Positions 42,900-52,594 of a DNA stretch of 64,000 bases are shown here, in pieces (the first letter of the stretch is position 1; each line of letters begins with the position of its first letter). The DNA is from Dactylosporangium aurantiacum (lineage in GTDB: Bacteria > Actinomycetota > Actinomycetes > Mycobacteriales > Micromonosporaceae). The notes beneath the pieces were generated by a model. It saw nothing but the letters and a program-made list of their open reading frames with translations. It was not told the DNA's origin and did no database searches. The DNA lies in contig NZ_JNYJ01000014.1 in the NCBI RefSeq assembly GCF_000716715.1, forward strand, positions 124,001 to 188,000, given 5' to 3'. A program made the position numbers and the translations under genes.

Positions 42900-42961
42900 G
42901 GCTCCCATCGTGCCGATCCGTCCGGGCGTAGCCAGACCCGCCGGGGGTGACCGGCACCGGG

Positions 42962-43387
42962 TCAGTGCTCGCCGCCGCGGGCGCTGCCGGTGTAGTACTC
43001 GAACATCAGCCCGGCCACGGTGAGGATGAGCCCGACGACGCCGACGCCGGTGAGCCAGTACTGGGACGTGGCGATGCCGAGGGCGGCGGTGGCGGCGCTG
43101 ACGCCGACGCCGAGCGGCCAGTACGAGGACGGGCTGAAGAACCCGACGTCGCCGGCGCCGTCGGTGATCTCGGCGTCGGTGCGGTCCTCGGGGCGCGGCG
43201 GGATGCGGCGCGACACCAGCCACATGAAGCCGGCCGTCATCGCGCACAGGACGGCGGACAGGCCCAGGGCGACGGTGCCGACGCGTTCCACGCCGCCGGT
43301 CATGCCGGCGGTGAGCGCGGCGTAGACGACCGCCACCACGGCCAGGAAGCCGCCGATGACGGTGAAGACCCGGGTCTCAGTCCTCAT
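42962..43387 (-). CDS. ctaF: Cytochrome c oxidase subunit 4, actinobacterial type
   Basis: 141 residues with four membrane helices ([19 protein letters not shown] first, [12 protein letters not shown] last). The central [17 protein letters not shown] and the closing FEYYTG match the actinobacterial CtaF family, a small subunit of the aa3 oxidase in the bc1-aa3 supercomplex. It overlaps the 3' end of ctaD by 11 bp. No catalytic residues are expected; it stabilises the membrane complex. Confidence 0.88.
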   Translation of the reverse strand: MRTETRVFTVIGGFLAVVAVVYAALTAGMTGGVERVGTVALGLSAVLCAMTAGFMWLVSRRIPPRPEDRTDAEITDGAGDVGFFSPSSYWPLGVGVSAATAALGIATSQYWLTGVGVVGLILTVAGLMFEYYTGSARGGEH

Positions 43388-45224
43388 CGTGCAGCTCCTG
43401 GGCGGGGCGGACCTCGCGCTGCGGGCGGTCCCGGGCGAGGTCGGCGATCCGCTCGCCGTACTTGCGGTCGAACGCGGGCCGTTCGGAGCGGATCCGGGGC
43501 AGCTCGGTGAAGTTGTGCCGCGGCGGCGGGCAGCTGGTCGCCCACTCCAGCGAGTTGCCGAAGCCCCACGGGTCGTCCACCGCCGCGACGCGGCCGAACC
43601 GGTAGGAGCGCCACACGTTCCACAGGAACGGCAGCGTGGACGCGCCGAGGATGAACGCGCCGATGCTGGAGATGGTGTGGAAGGTGGTGAACCCGTCGCT
43701 GGGCAGGTAGTCGGCGTACCGGCGGGGCATGCCGCGGCTGCCGAGCCAGTGCTGGACGAGGAACGTGGTGTGGAAACCGACGAACATCGTCCAGAAGTGG
43801 ATCTTGCCGAGGGTCTCGTCCAGCATCCGCCCGGTCATCTTCGGGAACCAGAAGTAGACGCCGGCGAAGGCGGCGAACACGATGGTGCCGAACAGCACGT
43901 AGTGGAAGTGTGCGACGACGAAGTAGCTGTCGTGCAGGTGGAAGTCCAGCGGGGGACTGGCGAGGATGACCCCGGACAGCCCGCCGAACAGGAACGTGAC
44001 GAGGAATCCGATGGAGAACAGCATCGGTGTCTCGAACGTGAGCTGCCCGCGGGACATGGCGCCGATCCAGTTGAAGAACTTGATGCCGGTCGGCACGGCG
44101 ATGAGGAAGCTCAGGAACGAGAAGAACACCAGCAGCACCTGGCCGGTGGCGAACATGTGGTGCGCCCACACGGTCATCGACAGCGCGGTGATGGCGATCG
44201 TGGCGCCGATGAGGCCCTTGTACCCGAAGATCGGCTTGCGGCTGAACACGGGGATGATCTCGGTGACGATGCCGAAGAACGGCAGGGCCACCACGTACAC
44301 CTCGGGATGGCCGAAGAACCAGAACAGGTGCTGCCACAGCATCGCGCCGCCGGTGTCGGCCTCGTACACCTTTGCGCCGAGCTTGCGGTCGGCCTCCAGG
44401 ACCAGCAGTGCCGCGGCGAGGATCGGGAAGACCAGGATGACCATGAGGGCGGTGCACAGGATGTTCCAGGTGAAGATCGGCAGCCGGAACATGGTCAGGC
44501 CGGGCGCGCGCAGCGTGACGATCGTGGTGATCATGTTGACCGCGCCGAGGATCGTGCCGAGGCCGGACACGACCAGACCCATGATCCACAGGTCGCCGCC
44601 GATGCCCGGGGTGTGCCGCAGCGTGCTCAGCGGCGTGTAGCCGGTCCAGCCGAAGTCGGCGGCCCCGCCCGGGGTGGCGAAGCCGCTCACCACGAGGGTG
44701 CCGCCGAGCAGGTACAGCCAGTAGGAGATCGCGTTGAGCCGGGGGAACGCGACGTCGGCGGCCCCGATCTGCAGCGGGACGACGTAGTTGGCGAACCCGA
44801 AGACCAGCGGCGTCGCGAACAGCAGCATCATGATCGTGCCGTGCGCGGTGAACAGCTGGTTGTACTGCTCCGGCGACAGCAGCTGCAGGCCCGGGCGGGC
44901 CAGCTCGGCGCGCATGAGCAGCGCCATGAACCCGCCGACGAGGAAGAACCCGAACGACGACACCAGGTACAGCACCCCGATGTCCTTCGCGTCGGTGCTG
45001 CGCAGCATCCGGGTGAACGCGTTGCCGGGGACGACCGGGCGCACCGGCGGCCGGCCGGCGCGGGCCGCCCGCTCCGGCAGGACCGCGGTGCCCGTCGATG
45101 CCGCGTGGGCGGTCCGCACGGCGTCGCCCTGCCGGTCCGGCGCTCCGGGCTGCCGGTATCGCTCCGGCTCGGGCACGCCCACGGGCCGCGCCCCGCTGTC
45201 CGGCGGAGGCGTCGCTTCAGACAT
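43377..45224 (-). CDS. ctaD: Cytochrome c oxidase subunit I (aa3 type)
   Basis: 615 residues from ATG 45224 (GAGGACG 5 nt upstream). Haem and copper ligands are all present: [24 protein letters not shown] (CuB His and cross-linked Tyr, plus the E of the D-channel), [10 protein letters not shown] and [11 protein letters not shown]. The K-channel Lys lies in FGYKGLIGA. It reduces O2 to water and pumps protons. A Pro/Arg-rich N-terminal extension of about 70 residues precedes the usual first motif ([16 protein letters not shown]). Subunits II and III are not in the window, so this may be an extra, separated ctaD-ctaF pair. Confidence 0.93.
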   Translation of the reverse strand: MSEATPPPDSGARPVGVPEPERYRQPGAPDRQGDAVRTAHAASTGTAVLPERAARAGRPPVRPVVPGNAFTRMLRSTDAKDIGVLYLVSSFGFFLVGGFMALLMRAELARPGLQLLSPEQYNQLFTAHGTIMMLLFATPLVFGFANYVVPLQIGAADVAFPRLNAISYWLYLLGGTLVVSGFATPGGAADFGWTGYTPLSTLRHTPGIGGDLWIMGLVVSGLGTILGAVNMITTIVTLRAPGLTMFRLPIFTWNILCTALMVILVFPILAAALLVLEADRKLGAKVYEADTGGAMLWQHLFWFFGHPEVYVVALPFFGIVTEIIPVFSRKPIFGYKGLIGATIAITALSMTVWAHHMFATGQVLLVFFSFLSFLIAVPTGIKFFNWIGAMSRGQLTFETPMLFSIGFLVTFLFGGLSGVILASPPLDFHLHDSYFVVAHFHYVLFGTIVFAAFAGVYFWFPKMTGRMLDETLGKIHFWTMFVGFHTTFLVQHWLGSRGMPRRYADYLPSDGFTTFHTISSIGAFILGASTLPFLWNVWRSYRFGRVAAVDDPWGFGNSLEWATSCPPPRHNFTELPRIRSERPAFDRKYGERIADLARDRPQREVRPAQELHDED

Positions 45225-45410
45225 GATCGTCCTCCCCGTGCGGCCGGTCGGCACCGGCGCACGGGCGGTGGCCTGCCCCGGCGGTGCGCGGCGAAACCTC
45301 TCCGGCGGATGCCGGATCCGGCGGCCGGTCGAAGACCACCGGTTCGGCCGTGCCGGTGCGGGTGCCGGCCTGGCATCCTGAGACGGCCGGCGACGCACGG
45401 GGGAGGCGAC

Positions 45411-46622
45411 ATGGCGGCACCGCAGGAGTCCGCGCCGCGGCCGGACGCCGCGCCGCGGCGGGCCGACCGGCGCCCGGAGCTCGACGCGATCCGTCTGGTG
45501 GTCGTGTACGGCCTGGTCTGCTTCCACGCGGCGCTGGTCTTCGACACCCGCGACGACTACTACGTCAAGAACGCGACCACCACCGAGGCGACCACGTGGC
45601 TGGCCGGGCTGTGCGTCGTGTGGGCGATGCCCGCGCTGTTCCTCATCGCCGGGCTCGGGTCGTGGCACTCGATCCGGCGCCGCGGCCCGGGCGGCTTCGT
45701 CCGCGAGCGGCTGCTGCGGCTCGGCGTACCGCTGCTGGTCGCGTCGCTGACCATCCTGCCGCTGCCGCCGTGGCTGCGCCTCAAGGCGGCCGACCCCGGC
45801 TACACCGAGTCCTACCCGCGGTTCCTGCTGCGGTACTTCGACGTCCACCTGAGCCTGTCGGACCTGCCGTTCCTGGTGCAGGGTGAGTACTTCGAGAGCG
45901 GCCACCTGTGGTTCGTGGTGCTGCTGCTGGCGTTCTCGGCGCTGCTCGCCGCGCTGGCGGCGTGGCTGCCCTCCGGCCGCGTGGCGCGCATCCGCGACGC
46001 CGCCGCCGGCGCGACCGCCCGGCGGGGCGTGGTGCTGCTGCCGGCGCTGCCACTCGCGGTGATCGGCGCGCTGCTGGGCATGGAGGAGGCGTTCGCGGGC
46101 TGGAGCCGCTGGGCGTACCTGCTGTTCTTCCTCTACGGGTTCGCCCTCGCCGCCGACGACCGGTTCCGGGCGGCGATGCGCCGCGACGCCGTGCCGGCGG
46201 CGGTCGCCGGTGTCGTGCTCTTCGCGGCGGCCGGTTACGCGCTCGACGTGGCCGGCGACGACCCGTTCACGGACATGACCGTGCCGGCGGCGGTCGCGCG
46301 GGTGCTGTTCGCCCTGGCCGGCTGGTGCTGGCTGGTGGCGATCCTCGGGCTGCTGGACCGGCGGCGAACCGCCCCGGTCGGGGTCCGCGACGAGCGGCAC
46401 CGGCCGGTGTACGACTACCTGAGCGTCGCCGCGCTGCCCATGTACGTGCTGCACCAGCCGATCGTCGTCGCGGCGGCCTACCTGGTGGTGCGGTGGCAGC
46501 TGCCGGCGCCGGTCAAGTACCTGGCGATCGTCGGGGCGTCCTTCGTGGCCATGTTCGCCGTCTACGAGCTGGTCGTCCGGCGCACCCGCCTGACCCGCCG
46601 GCTGTTCGGCATCCGCGGCTGA
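45411..46622 (+). CDS. Membrane acyltransferase (acyltransferase 3 family)
   Basis: 403 residues from ATG 45411, with GGGGGAGG 5 nt upstream. About ten membrane helices. The catalytic histidine region is [19 protein letters not shown], followed by [14 protein letters not shown] and the RLGVPLL loop; [17 protein letters not shown] and a late [10 protein letters not shown] are other family landmarks. Such proteins transfer acetyl or other acyl groups to extracellular sugars or antibiotics. It is divergent from ctaD across 186 bp, with no clear functional link. Confidence 0.85.
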   Translation: MAAPQESAPRPDAAPRRADRRPELDAIRLVVVYGLVCFHAALVFDTRDDYYVKNATTTEATTWLAGLCVVWAMPALFLIAGLGSWHSIRRRGPGGFVRERLLRLGVPLLVASLTILPLPPWLRLKAADPGYTESYPRFLLRYFDVHLSLSDLPFLVQGEYFESGHLWFVVLLLAFSALLAALAAWLPSGRVARIRDAAAGATARRGVVLLPALPLAVIGALLGMEEAFAGWSRWAYLLFFLYGFALAADDRFRAAMRRDAVPAAVAGVVLFAAAGYALDVAGDDPFTDMTVPAAVARVLFALAGWCWLVAILGLLDRRRTAPVGVRDERHRPVYDYLSVAALPMYVLHQPIVVAAAYLVVRWQLPAPVKYLAIVGASFVAMFAVYELVVRRTRLTRRLFGIRG

Positions 46623-46668
46623 CCCACCTTCCCTGCGCCGGCCGCCGCCCGCTGATACGTTCGGCCGC

Positions 46669-47073
46669 GTGACGTTCACCGAAGTCATGGAACGCGCGGC
46701 GCAGGTGTTCGACGCGCTCGGCGCCGCCGTGCTCATCGTCGGGCTGGTGTGGTCGGTGCTGCTGGCCGTGCGGGCCTGGCGGGGCGAGGGCGGCCGGCGG
46801 GGGTACCAGGCGCTGCGGGAGAGTTTCGGCGGGGTGCTGCTGCTCAGCCTCGAGGTCCTGGTCGCCGCCGACCTGATCCGCACCGTCGCCGTCGCGCCCA
46901 CCCTGAAGAACGTGGCGGTGCTCGGTCTCATCGTGCTCATCCGGACGTTCCTGAGCTTCTCGCTGCAGGTGGAGATCGACGGGAACCTGCCGTGGCGCCG
47001 GGCGATGACCAGCGGCGCGGCGCACATCGCGCGGGCGGCGCGCGGGCCCGGCCCGGCGGGCGACCCGGAGTGA
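46669..47073 (+). CDS. DUF1622-family membrane protein
   Basis: 134 residues from GTG 46669. Three hydrophobic helices ([57 protein letters not shown]) followed by [10 protein letters not shown], the conserved end of DUF1622. It is an inner-membrane protein of unknown role. The gene starts 46 bp past the acyltransferase stop in the same direction and may share its transcript. Confidence 0.8.
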   Translation: MTFTEVMERAAQVFDALGAAVLIVGLVWSVLLAVRAWRGEGGRRGYQALRESFGGVLLLSLEVLVAADLIRTVAVAPTLKNVAVLGLIVLIRTFLSFSLQVEIDGNLPWRRAMTSGAAHIARAARGPGPAGDPE

Positions 47074-47166
47074 CCCGCCGCGTTTGACGGTGCCGCGACC
47101 GGGCAGCCCTTCCAGTGCAGTGCGTCGGCAGTGCAGTTCGTTGGCATCCGGATGAGGTGGTGGGTC

Positions 47167-48147
47167 GTGGTCAGGTTCGGGTACACCCTGATGACCGAGC
47201 AGAGCGGGCCGAAGGAACTGGTCCGCTACGCCGTGCAGGCCGAAGAGCTCGGCTTCGACTTCGAGGTCAGCAGCGACCACTACTCGCCGTGGCTGACGGC
47301 GCAGGGGCACGCGCCCTACGCCTGGTCGGTGCTCGGCGCGGTGGCGCACGCGACCTCCCGCGTCGAGCTGGCGACCTACGTCACCTGCCCCATCCAGCGG
47401 TACCACCCGGCCGTCGTCGCGCAGAAGGCGGCCACCCTGCAGCTGCTCTCCGACGGCCGGTTCGTGCTCGGCCTCGGTGCCGGCGAGAACCTCAACGAGC
47501 ACATCACCGGCGAGGGCTGGCCCCCGGTCGCCCAGCGGCAGGACATGCTGGAGGAGGCCGTCCAGATCATCCGGGCGCTGCACACCGGCGACCTGGTCAC
47601 CTGGGACGGCGACTACTTCCGGATCGACTCGGCGCGGATCTGGGACGCCCCGGAGGGCGGGGTCCCGATCGGCCTGGCGGTCTCCGGTGAGAAGTCCGTC
47701 GAGCGGTTCGCGCCGCTCGGCGACCACCTCATCGCCGTCGAGCCCGACGCCGAGCTGGTCTCGGGCTGGCACGCGGCCCGGCAGGGCGGTGCCCCGTCCC
47801 GGGCGATCGGGCAGATCCCGATCTGCTGGGCGCCGGACCGGCAACAGGCGATCGATCTCGCCCACGAGCAGTTCCGCTGGTTCGGCGGCGGCTGGGCGGT
47901 CAACGCCGACCTGCCCACCCCGGCCGGGTTCGCCGGCGCCAGCCAGTTCGTGCGCAAGGACGACATCGCCGAGTCGATCGCCTGCGGACCGGACCTGGAC
48001 GAGCTCGCCGAGAGCGTCAAACCGTTCTGGGAGGCCGGCTTCACCGACGTGGCGCTCGTCCAGGTCGGTGACGCGCTGCAGCAGCGGTTCCTCGACGAGG
48101 CCGCCGGGCCGCTGCTGGAGAAGCTGCGGGCGCTGGCCGACAAGTGA
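47167..48147 (+). CDS. LLM-class F420-dependent oxidoreductase
   Basis: 326 residues. GTG 47167 is selected because AGGTGG lies 6 nt upstream and the protein then begins [19 protein letters not shown], as in the family; ATG 47152 is an alternative. The barrel shows [38 protein letters not shown], and [19 protein letters not shown]. It matches the TIGR03557 group close to F420-dependent glucose-6-phosphate dehydrogenase. It should use F420 for hydride transfer in the cytosol; the substrate is not defined. Confidence 0.88.
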   Translation: MVRFGYTLMTEQSGPKELVRYAVQAEELGFDFEVSSDHYSPWLTAQGHAPYAWSVLGAVAHATSRVELATYVTCPIQRYHPAVVAQKAATLQLLSDGRFVLGLGAGENLNEHITGEGWPPVAQRQDMLEEAVQIIRALHTGDLVTWDGDYFRIDSARIWDAPEGGVPIGLAVSGEKSVERFAPLGDHLIAVEPDAELVSGWHAARQGGAPSRAIGQIPICWAPDRQQAIDLAHEQFRWFGGGWAVNADLPTPAGFAGASQFVRKDDIAESIACGPDLDELAESVKPFWEAGFTDVALVQVGDALQQRFLDEAAGPLLEKLRALADK

Positions 48148-48151
48148 CGTC

Positions 48152-49279
48152 TCAGCGGACCGCGAACCGTGCGGGGCGCGGGTCGACGTCGGGGAACGAG
48201 CCGTCGCCGAACAGCACCCGCGCGGCGGCGGCCCGCCCGGTCCGGCCGCGCAGGGCCGCCACCGCCGCCTCCACCGCGGCGGGGGAGCGCAGCCCCGCGA
48301 ACATCCGCCGCAGCAGCAGGCGCCCCCGGAACCTGGCCCGCAGCGCGCCGCCGTCGTAGCGGCGCAGCACCTCCTCGTCGCCGCTGCGCAGGTAGCCGGC
48401 GGTGACGGCCGCGGCCAGGTCCGACATGCGCAGGCACGGGTCGAGCCCACCGGCGGTCAGCGGGGACACCGCGCCGGCGGCGTCGCCGACGAGCAGCCCG
48501 GCCGGGCAGGCCAGCCGGCGCAGCACCCCACCGACGGGGATCGGCCCGCCGCGCCGCTCGACCGGCCCGGCGGCCGCGGGCCGGCCCGGCGCGTCGGCGG
48601 CGAACACGTCCAGCAGCTGCCGCACCCCGGCGCGCATCGCCGCGGGGTAGCCGGCGACGCCGACGTGCGCGTGCCGGCCGTCGTCGATCACCCAGCCGAG
48701 GTAGCCCGGGGCCACCCGCGGGTCCAGCACGCAGTGGAACGCCGGCGCGTCCGGCCCGGCGGCGACCGGGTGGATCAGCTCGGCACCGACGATCAGCCGC
48801 CGGTTGACGTCCAGGCCCAGGTCCCGGGCCACCCGCGAGCGGGCGCCGTCCGCGCCGACGACGAACCTGGCCCGGACCGGCTCCGCGTCGGCGAACGTCA
48901 CCACCCCGCCCGCCGTGCCGGTGTACCGCACGCCGAGCCGGACCCGCGCACCGGCGCCCTCGGCGGCGCGGCGGGCGTGCGCGTAGACGCCGGGCATGTC
49001 GGCGACCCGGTACTCGTCGCGGTCGCTGGTCAGGTGGACCGGCGCGCGCCGCGACGGCGGGTAGAGCAGCACGTCGCGGACCCCGGGTCCGAGCAGGTGC
49101 GCCGGCACGTCGAAGTCGTCGAGGGTACGTCGCACGAAGATCCCGGTCGTGCGGATCCCGGCCGACAGGGACCGGCGCCGGTCGACCACGAGCACGGCCA
49201 GGTCCTGCTCCGCGAGCCGGCGGGCCGTGTGCAGCCCGGCCAGGCCGGCGCCGACGACCACCACATCCACGTTCTGCAT
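48152..49279 (-). CDS. FAD-dependent oxidoreductase (geranylgeranyl-reductase-like)
   Basis: 375 residues from ATG 49279. FAD motifs are VVVVGAGLAGLHTARRLAE at the N-terminus, VVGADGARSRVARDLGL mid-chain, and LLVGDAAGAVSPLTAGGL near 290. The GYLGWVIDDGRHAHVGVAGY segment and the closing AALRGRTGRA resemble geranylgeranyl-reductase-like flavoproteins that saturate isoprenoid chains. It converges on the LLM gene 4 bp away. A halogenase or aromatic hydroxylase is less likely because the tryptophan motif WxWxIP is absent. Confidence 0.83.
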   Translation of the reverse strand: MQNVDVVVVGAGLAGLHTARRLAEQDLAVLVVDRRRSLSAGIRTTGIFVRRTLDDFDVPAHLLGPGVRDVLLYPPSRRAPVHLTSDRDEYRVADMPGVYAHARRAAEGAGARVRLGVRYTGTAGGVVTFADAEPVRARFVVGADGARSRVARDLGLDVNRRLIVGAELIHPVAAGPDAPAFHCVLDPRVAPGYLGWVIDDGRHAHVGVAGYPAAMRAGVRQLLDVFAADAPGRPAAAGPVERRGGPIPVGGVLRRLACPAGLLVGDAAGAVSPLTAGGLDPCLRMSDLAAAVTAGYLRSGDEEVLRRYDGGALRARFRGRLLLRRMFAGLRSPAAVEAAVAALRGRTGRAAAARVLFGDGSFPDVDPRPARFAVR

Positions 49280-49409
49280 ACCCGGCGACGGTAGGCCCGG
49301 ATCCGCGGCGGCGCCCGGGCGTGCACGCGATCCGCGCCGGACCTCCACACCGCCACCACTCCTGTTCACCCGATCGCCGGGATCCCGCTGCGGGCGCGTG
49401 ACGGCGCCG

Positions 49410-49589
49410 CTACTGCGGCACCGACGACCGGCGTGACCCGCCGTGCCGGCCGGTGCGGATCTTCTCGATGTGGCCGCAGTAGCACTCCACGTCGAGCAGC
49501 ACCCCGGCGTCGGTGTTGCGCAGGTTGCGGATGCGGCGCTCGGACAGCAGGACGCGGGACCCGTGGGCAGGGCAGTCGATGACGAACAT
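49410..49589 (-). CDS. Small Cys/His protein, possible zinc ribbon
   Basis: 59 residues from ATG 49589: MFVIDCPAHGSRVLLSERR, then RNLRNTDAGVLLDVECYCGH. The CPAH and CYCGH knuckles could bind one zinc ion. A basic tail (RTGRHGGSRR) follows. No family name is recognised. It is divergent from the GlxA-type regulator across 81 bp and may be controlled by it. Confidence 0.6.
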   Translation of the reverse strand: MFVIDCPAHGSRVLLSERRIRNLRNTDAGVLLDVECYCGHIEKIRTGRHGGSRRSSVPQ

Positions 49590-49670
49590 GTCCTCAGCCT
49601 GCGCCGGCCGGGAACATCGCAACAGTGGCAGACCTGCATACGATCGCGGGTTTTCTGCCATCATGGTGGC

Positions 49671-50630
49671 ATGCAGCATCCGTTCCGCAGCGTCGCCGCC
49701 TACCTGCACGACGGCACCGGCGCGTTCGGCGCCGGTGTCGTCAGCGAGATCTTCGGCTACGACCGCAGCGCCCGTGGCCTGCCCCGCTTCGACTTCGCCG
49801 CCTGCACCGACCGCCCCGGCCCGGTGCGGACCGACGGCGGGCTGCGGATCGTCGTCGAGCACGGCCTGGACCGGCTCGCCGCCGCCGACCTCGTGCTCAT
49901 CACCTCCTGGGAGCACTTCGAGGTCGAGCCGTCGCCGGAGGCGCTCGCGGCGATCCGTGCGGCGCACGAGCGCGGCGCCACCATCGCCGCGCACTGCACC
50001 GGCACCTATGTGCTGGCCGCGACCGGGCTGCTGGACGGCCTGCGGGCGACCACGCACTGGCGGTGGGCGGACCGGCTCGCCGCCCGCTTCCCCGACGTGA
50101 AGCTGGTCCCCGAGGTGCTCTACGTCGACGAGGGTCGCATCGTCACCGGCGCGGGTGCCGCCGCCGGCGTCGACATGTGCCTGTATCTGCTGCGCCGCGA
50201 GTACGGTGCCGCCGTCGCCAACGGCATCGCCCGCGACATGGTGGTGCCGCCGCACCGCGACGGCGGGCAGGCCCAGTACGTGGCGGCCCCCGTCCCGGCG
50301 GACTGCGACGACGAACGCCTCGCCGAGGTGCTCGGCTGGGCCCGCGAGCACCTGCACCTGCCGCTCACCGTCGAGATCCTGGCCGGCCGCGCACTGATGA
50401 GCCAGCGCTCCTTCGCCCGCCGCTTCGCCGCCGCGACCGGCTCGACCCCGCACGCCTGGGTGCTCTCGCAGCGCCTGCACCGCGCCGAGGAGCTGCTGGA
50501 GACCGCGGCCCTGTCGATCGAGGAGGTCGCCCGCCAGGTCGGCTTCGGCACCGCCGCCACGCTGCGCGAGCAGTTCGTCAAGCGGCGCGGCGTGCCGCCC
50601 CGCGACTACCGCAAGGCCTTCGCCTCCTGA
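49671..50630 (+). CDS. GlxA-type AraC-family regulator with DJ-1/PfpI-like domain
   Basis: 319 residues from ATG 49671. N-terminal DJ-1/PfpI-like sensor (about 1-190) with an elbow TIAAHCTGTYVLAATGLL. The C-terminal AraC pair of helix-turn-helices (about 220-319) reads LTVEILAGRALMSQRSFARR and LSIEEVARQVGFGTAATLRE. This family activates small-molecule catabolism; the sensor has lost or changed enzyme activity in most members. It could control the divergent Cys/His protein gene. No other target is obvious. Confidence 0.88.
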   Translation: MQHPFRSVAAYLHDGTGAFGAGVVSEIFGYDRSARGLPRFDFAACTDRPGPVRTDGGLRIVVEHGLDRLAAADLVLITSWEHFEVEPSPEALAAIRAAHERGATIAAHCTGTYVLAATGLLDGLRATTHWRWADRLAARFPDVKLVPEVLYVDEGRIVTGAGAAAGVDMCLYLLRREYGAAVANGIARDMVVPPHRDGGQAQYVAAPVPADCDDERLAEVLGWAREHLHLPLTVEILAGRALMSQRSFARRFAAATGSTPHAWVLSQRLHRAEELLETAALSIEEVARQVGFGTAATLREQFVKRRGVPPRDYRKAFAS

Positions 50631-50725
50631 GTGCCCCGCATGCGGTTGCCGGCCGGCGCGCTGGCATGATCGGGCGACCCGGACGGCGCTCGCCCAGGAC
50701 GCCCCGGTGACCGAAGGTGGTGCCA

Positions 50726-51550
50726 GTGGGTTTCCTCGCACGGCGGGCGTCCCCGCGCGCCGCGGGACCGGCCGAGCGGTCCCTGGGGTTCCGGATCGAT
50801 CAGGCCGGGGTGACCGGCGAGGCGGCCGCCCCCGCCGGCCACGACCTCGCCGCGGCGTACGACCTCATCTACGCGATCGCGGCGGGCAAGGACTACCGGG
50901 GCGAGGCCAGGGACATCGCGGCGCTGATCCGGCGGCGCAACCCGAAGGCGGACAGCATGCTTGACGTGGCCTGCGGCACCGGCCTGCACCTGTCGCACCT
51001 GCGGCACGCGTTCGCGCACGTCGAAGGGCTCGAGATCGCCGAGGCGATGCGGCAGGCGGCGCTCGAGCGGCTGCCCGGCGTCGCGGTGCACGCCGGGGAC
51101 ATGCGCGACTTCCGGCTCGCCCGGACGTTCAGCGCGGTCACCTGCCTGTTCTCCGCCATCGGCTACGCGCAGTCGGTCGATGAGCTGGAGCAGACGCTCA
51201 GCTGCCTGGCCGCGCACCTCGAACCCGGCGGCGTGCTGCTGCTGGAGCCCTGGTTCACGCCGGAGCAGTGGACGACGGACACCGTGCACTCGGGCGTCGC
51301 CCGCGACCGCCGCCGGCATCTCACCAGGACGTGCTACTCGGGCCGGTCCGGCACCGTGTCCACGATGCGGATGCACTACGTGCTCGACGAGTCCGGCGCC
51401 GGCGTCCGGCAGTGGGTCGAGGAGCACGTCATGACGCTGTTCACGCAGAAGCAGTACCACCGCGCGATCCGGCAGGCAGGGCTGCGCGACATCGAGTGGC
51501 TGCCCGGCTGGCGTGACCAACGCCGGCGCGTCGTCGCCGTCAAACGGTGA
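50726..51550 (+). CDS. SAM-dependent methyltransferase (deoxysugar N-methyltransferase-like)
   Basis: 274 residues. GTG 50726 is used because AAGGTGG lies 5 nt upstream; GTG 50717 and 50720 also fit. SAM motif I is SMLDVACGTGLHLSHL, then GLEIAEAMRQAALERLP and a later GGVLLLEPWFTPEQW. The order of motifs and the EPWFTP segment recall DesVI/TylM1-type N,N-dimethyltransferases of amino-deoxysugars. No deoxysugar biosynthesis genes are adjacent, so the substrate is uncertain. An N-terminal extension of about 30 residues precedes the usual YDLIYA start. Confidence 0.8.
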   Translation: MGFLARRASPRAAGPAERSLGFRIDQAGVTGEAAAPAGHDLAAAYDLIYAIAAGKDYRGEARDIAALIRRRNPKADSMLDVACGTGLHLSHLRHAFAHVEGLEIAEAMRQAALERLPGVAVHAGDMRDFRLARTFSAVTCLFSAIGYAQSVDELEQTLSCLAAHLEPGGVLLLEPWFTPEQWTTDTVHSGVARDRRRHLTRTCYSGRSGTVSTMRMHYVLDESGAGVRQWVEEHVMTLFTQKQYHRAIRQAGLRDIEWLPGWRDQRRRVVAVKR

Positions 51551-51605
51551 CGCCGGCCGCCGCGCACCGGCACGATGACAGTGCCGCGCGCGGAAGGAGA
51601 CAGCG

Positions 51606-51950
51606 ATGAGCGACGGACAGGTGGCCCCCGAGGCCGGCGGCGTCACGGTGGAGGTGCTGGCGACGGTGGACCTCGACGGCGAGATCGAGGGCATGGCGGG
51701 GCACCAGCTGCGCATGCGCATGGTGACGATCGCGCCGGGCGGCGTCTTCGGCCCGGTGCACGACCACGTCGGGCGGCCGGGCACCGTCTACGTCCTGCAG
51801 GGCACGATCACCGACCACCGGGACGGCGTCGCCACGGACTACGGGCCCGGCGTGGGCTGGCCGGAGGACCGGCACACCGTGCACTGGCTCGAGAACCGGG
51901 GGACCGTGCCGGCCGTGGAGATCTCCGTCGACCTGGTCCGACGGGACTGA
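51606..51950 (+). CDS. Small cupin-domain protein
   Basis: 114 residues from ATG 51606, with GGAGA upstream. One cupin barrel: FGPVHDHVGRPGTVYVLQG carries the His-x-His and Glu-less first motif, and HTVHWLENRGTVPAV the second. It could bind a metal and a small ligand; no function is assigned. It begins 55 bp after the methyltransferase in the same direction. Confidence 0.8.
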   Translation: MSDGQVAPEAGGVTVEVLATVDLDGEIEGMAGHQLRMRMVTIAPGGVFGPVHDHVGRPGTVYVLQGTITDHRDGVATDYGPGVGWPEDRHTVHWLENRGTVPAVEISVDLVRRD

Positions 51951-52018
51951 GCTGCGGCGTCGTCGCCGGCGCCCGTCCGGCATGGGCCGGCGCCGGGAAA
52001 TGTGAAAGACTGACCGGC

Positions 52019-52258
52019 GTGGGTCAGCCAGCCTTGCCCCGGTGCGCGTGTTGCGGCTACCGAACAGGGTGCACTACTTGTCCGATCTGTTTCTGGACCG
52101 ATGACGGCCGCACCGATCCGTCGGTGAGCGCGGTGCACGGCAGCCGCAACGGTGACTTGAGCCTTGCCGATGCCCGGCTCAACTTCAGCATCTACGGCGC
52201 CAGCGCGCCGCGGTACCGGGAGCTGGTGCGCCCACCCCGCGACGACGAGCGACCGTAG
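52019..52258 (+). CDS. CPCC-family cysteine-rich small protein
   Basis: 79 residues from GTG 52019. The zinc-binding core is RCACCGYRTG, then CTTCPICFWTDDG, matching the Cys_rich_CPCC family, followed by a conserved LSLADARLNFSIYGA helix. It should be a small cytosolic zinc protein. Function is unknown. It lies 68 bp after the cupin gene on the same strand and converges on the next small gene. Confidence 0.75.
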   Translation: MGQPALPRCACCGYRTGCTTCPICFWTDDGRTDPSVSAVHGSRNGDLSLADARLNFSIYGASAPRYRELVRPPRDDERP

Positions 52259-52304
52259 CGGGCGGCGCCGGCGCCGCGACGACGGTCGGCGGTAGCGCCC
52301 GGCG

Positions 52305-52535
52305 TCACTCGCAGCCGTCGTCCGGGTCGCGCAGGCGCGGCGGCGGCGGGGTGAAGGCCAGGTCGCCGATGTCGAGGCCGTGCCGGTGCAGCAGCTCCTG
52401 CAGCTGGCTGGTGGTGCACCAGTGCTCGGCGCCGCAGGGGTCGACGGCCAGGAACCAGTTGCGCGCCCCGGTCTCGTCGCGGTCGCACCAGGTCGGCTCG
52501 ACCCGCCAGCCGGCGGCGTGCAGCACGGTCCCCAC
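52305..52535 (-). CDS. Small hypothetical protein
   Basis: 76 residues from GTG 52535: VGTVLHAAGWRVEPTWCDRD, then WFLAVDPCGAEHWCTTSQL and a helical LQELLHRHGLDIGDL. It has three internal cysteines and is rich in tryptophan. The family is not recognised. G/C at third positions is high and the frame is compact. No strong Shine-Dalgarno is seen. It sits 59 bp after the TetR gene in the same direction. Confidence 0.5.
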   Translation of the reverse strand: MGTVLHAAGWRVEPTWCDRDETGARNWFLAVDPCGAEHWCTTSQLQELLHRHGLDIGDLAFTPPPPRLRDPDDGCE

Positions 52536-52594
52536 GCCCCGAGTGTCGGCCGGCCGCGGTGGCGGTACGGTGAGCGTCCGGGTGCAGCTGGGGA

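Noticed and set aside
45225..47186. N-terminal extension of CtaD to about 1269 residues
   Set aside because: The upstream part is antisense to the acyltransferase and DUF1622 genes; ATG 45224 has a ribosome site and gives a normal-sized subunit.
50726..51550. Part of an antibiotic deoxysugar cluster
   Set aside because: Only one methyltransferase resembles that pathway; no nucleotide-deoxysugar synthesis genes or polyketide genes are nearby.
52262..52277. Palindrome GCGGCGCCGGCGCCGC as a terminator
   Set aside because: The 2-nt centre cannot form a stable loop without losing pairs, and such GC palindromes are common by chance here; left unannotated.
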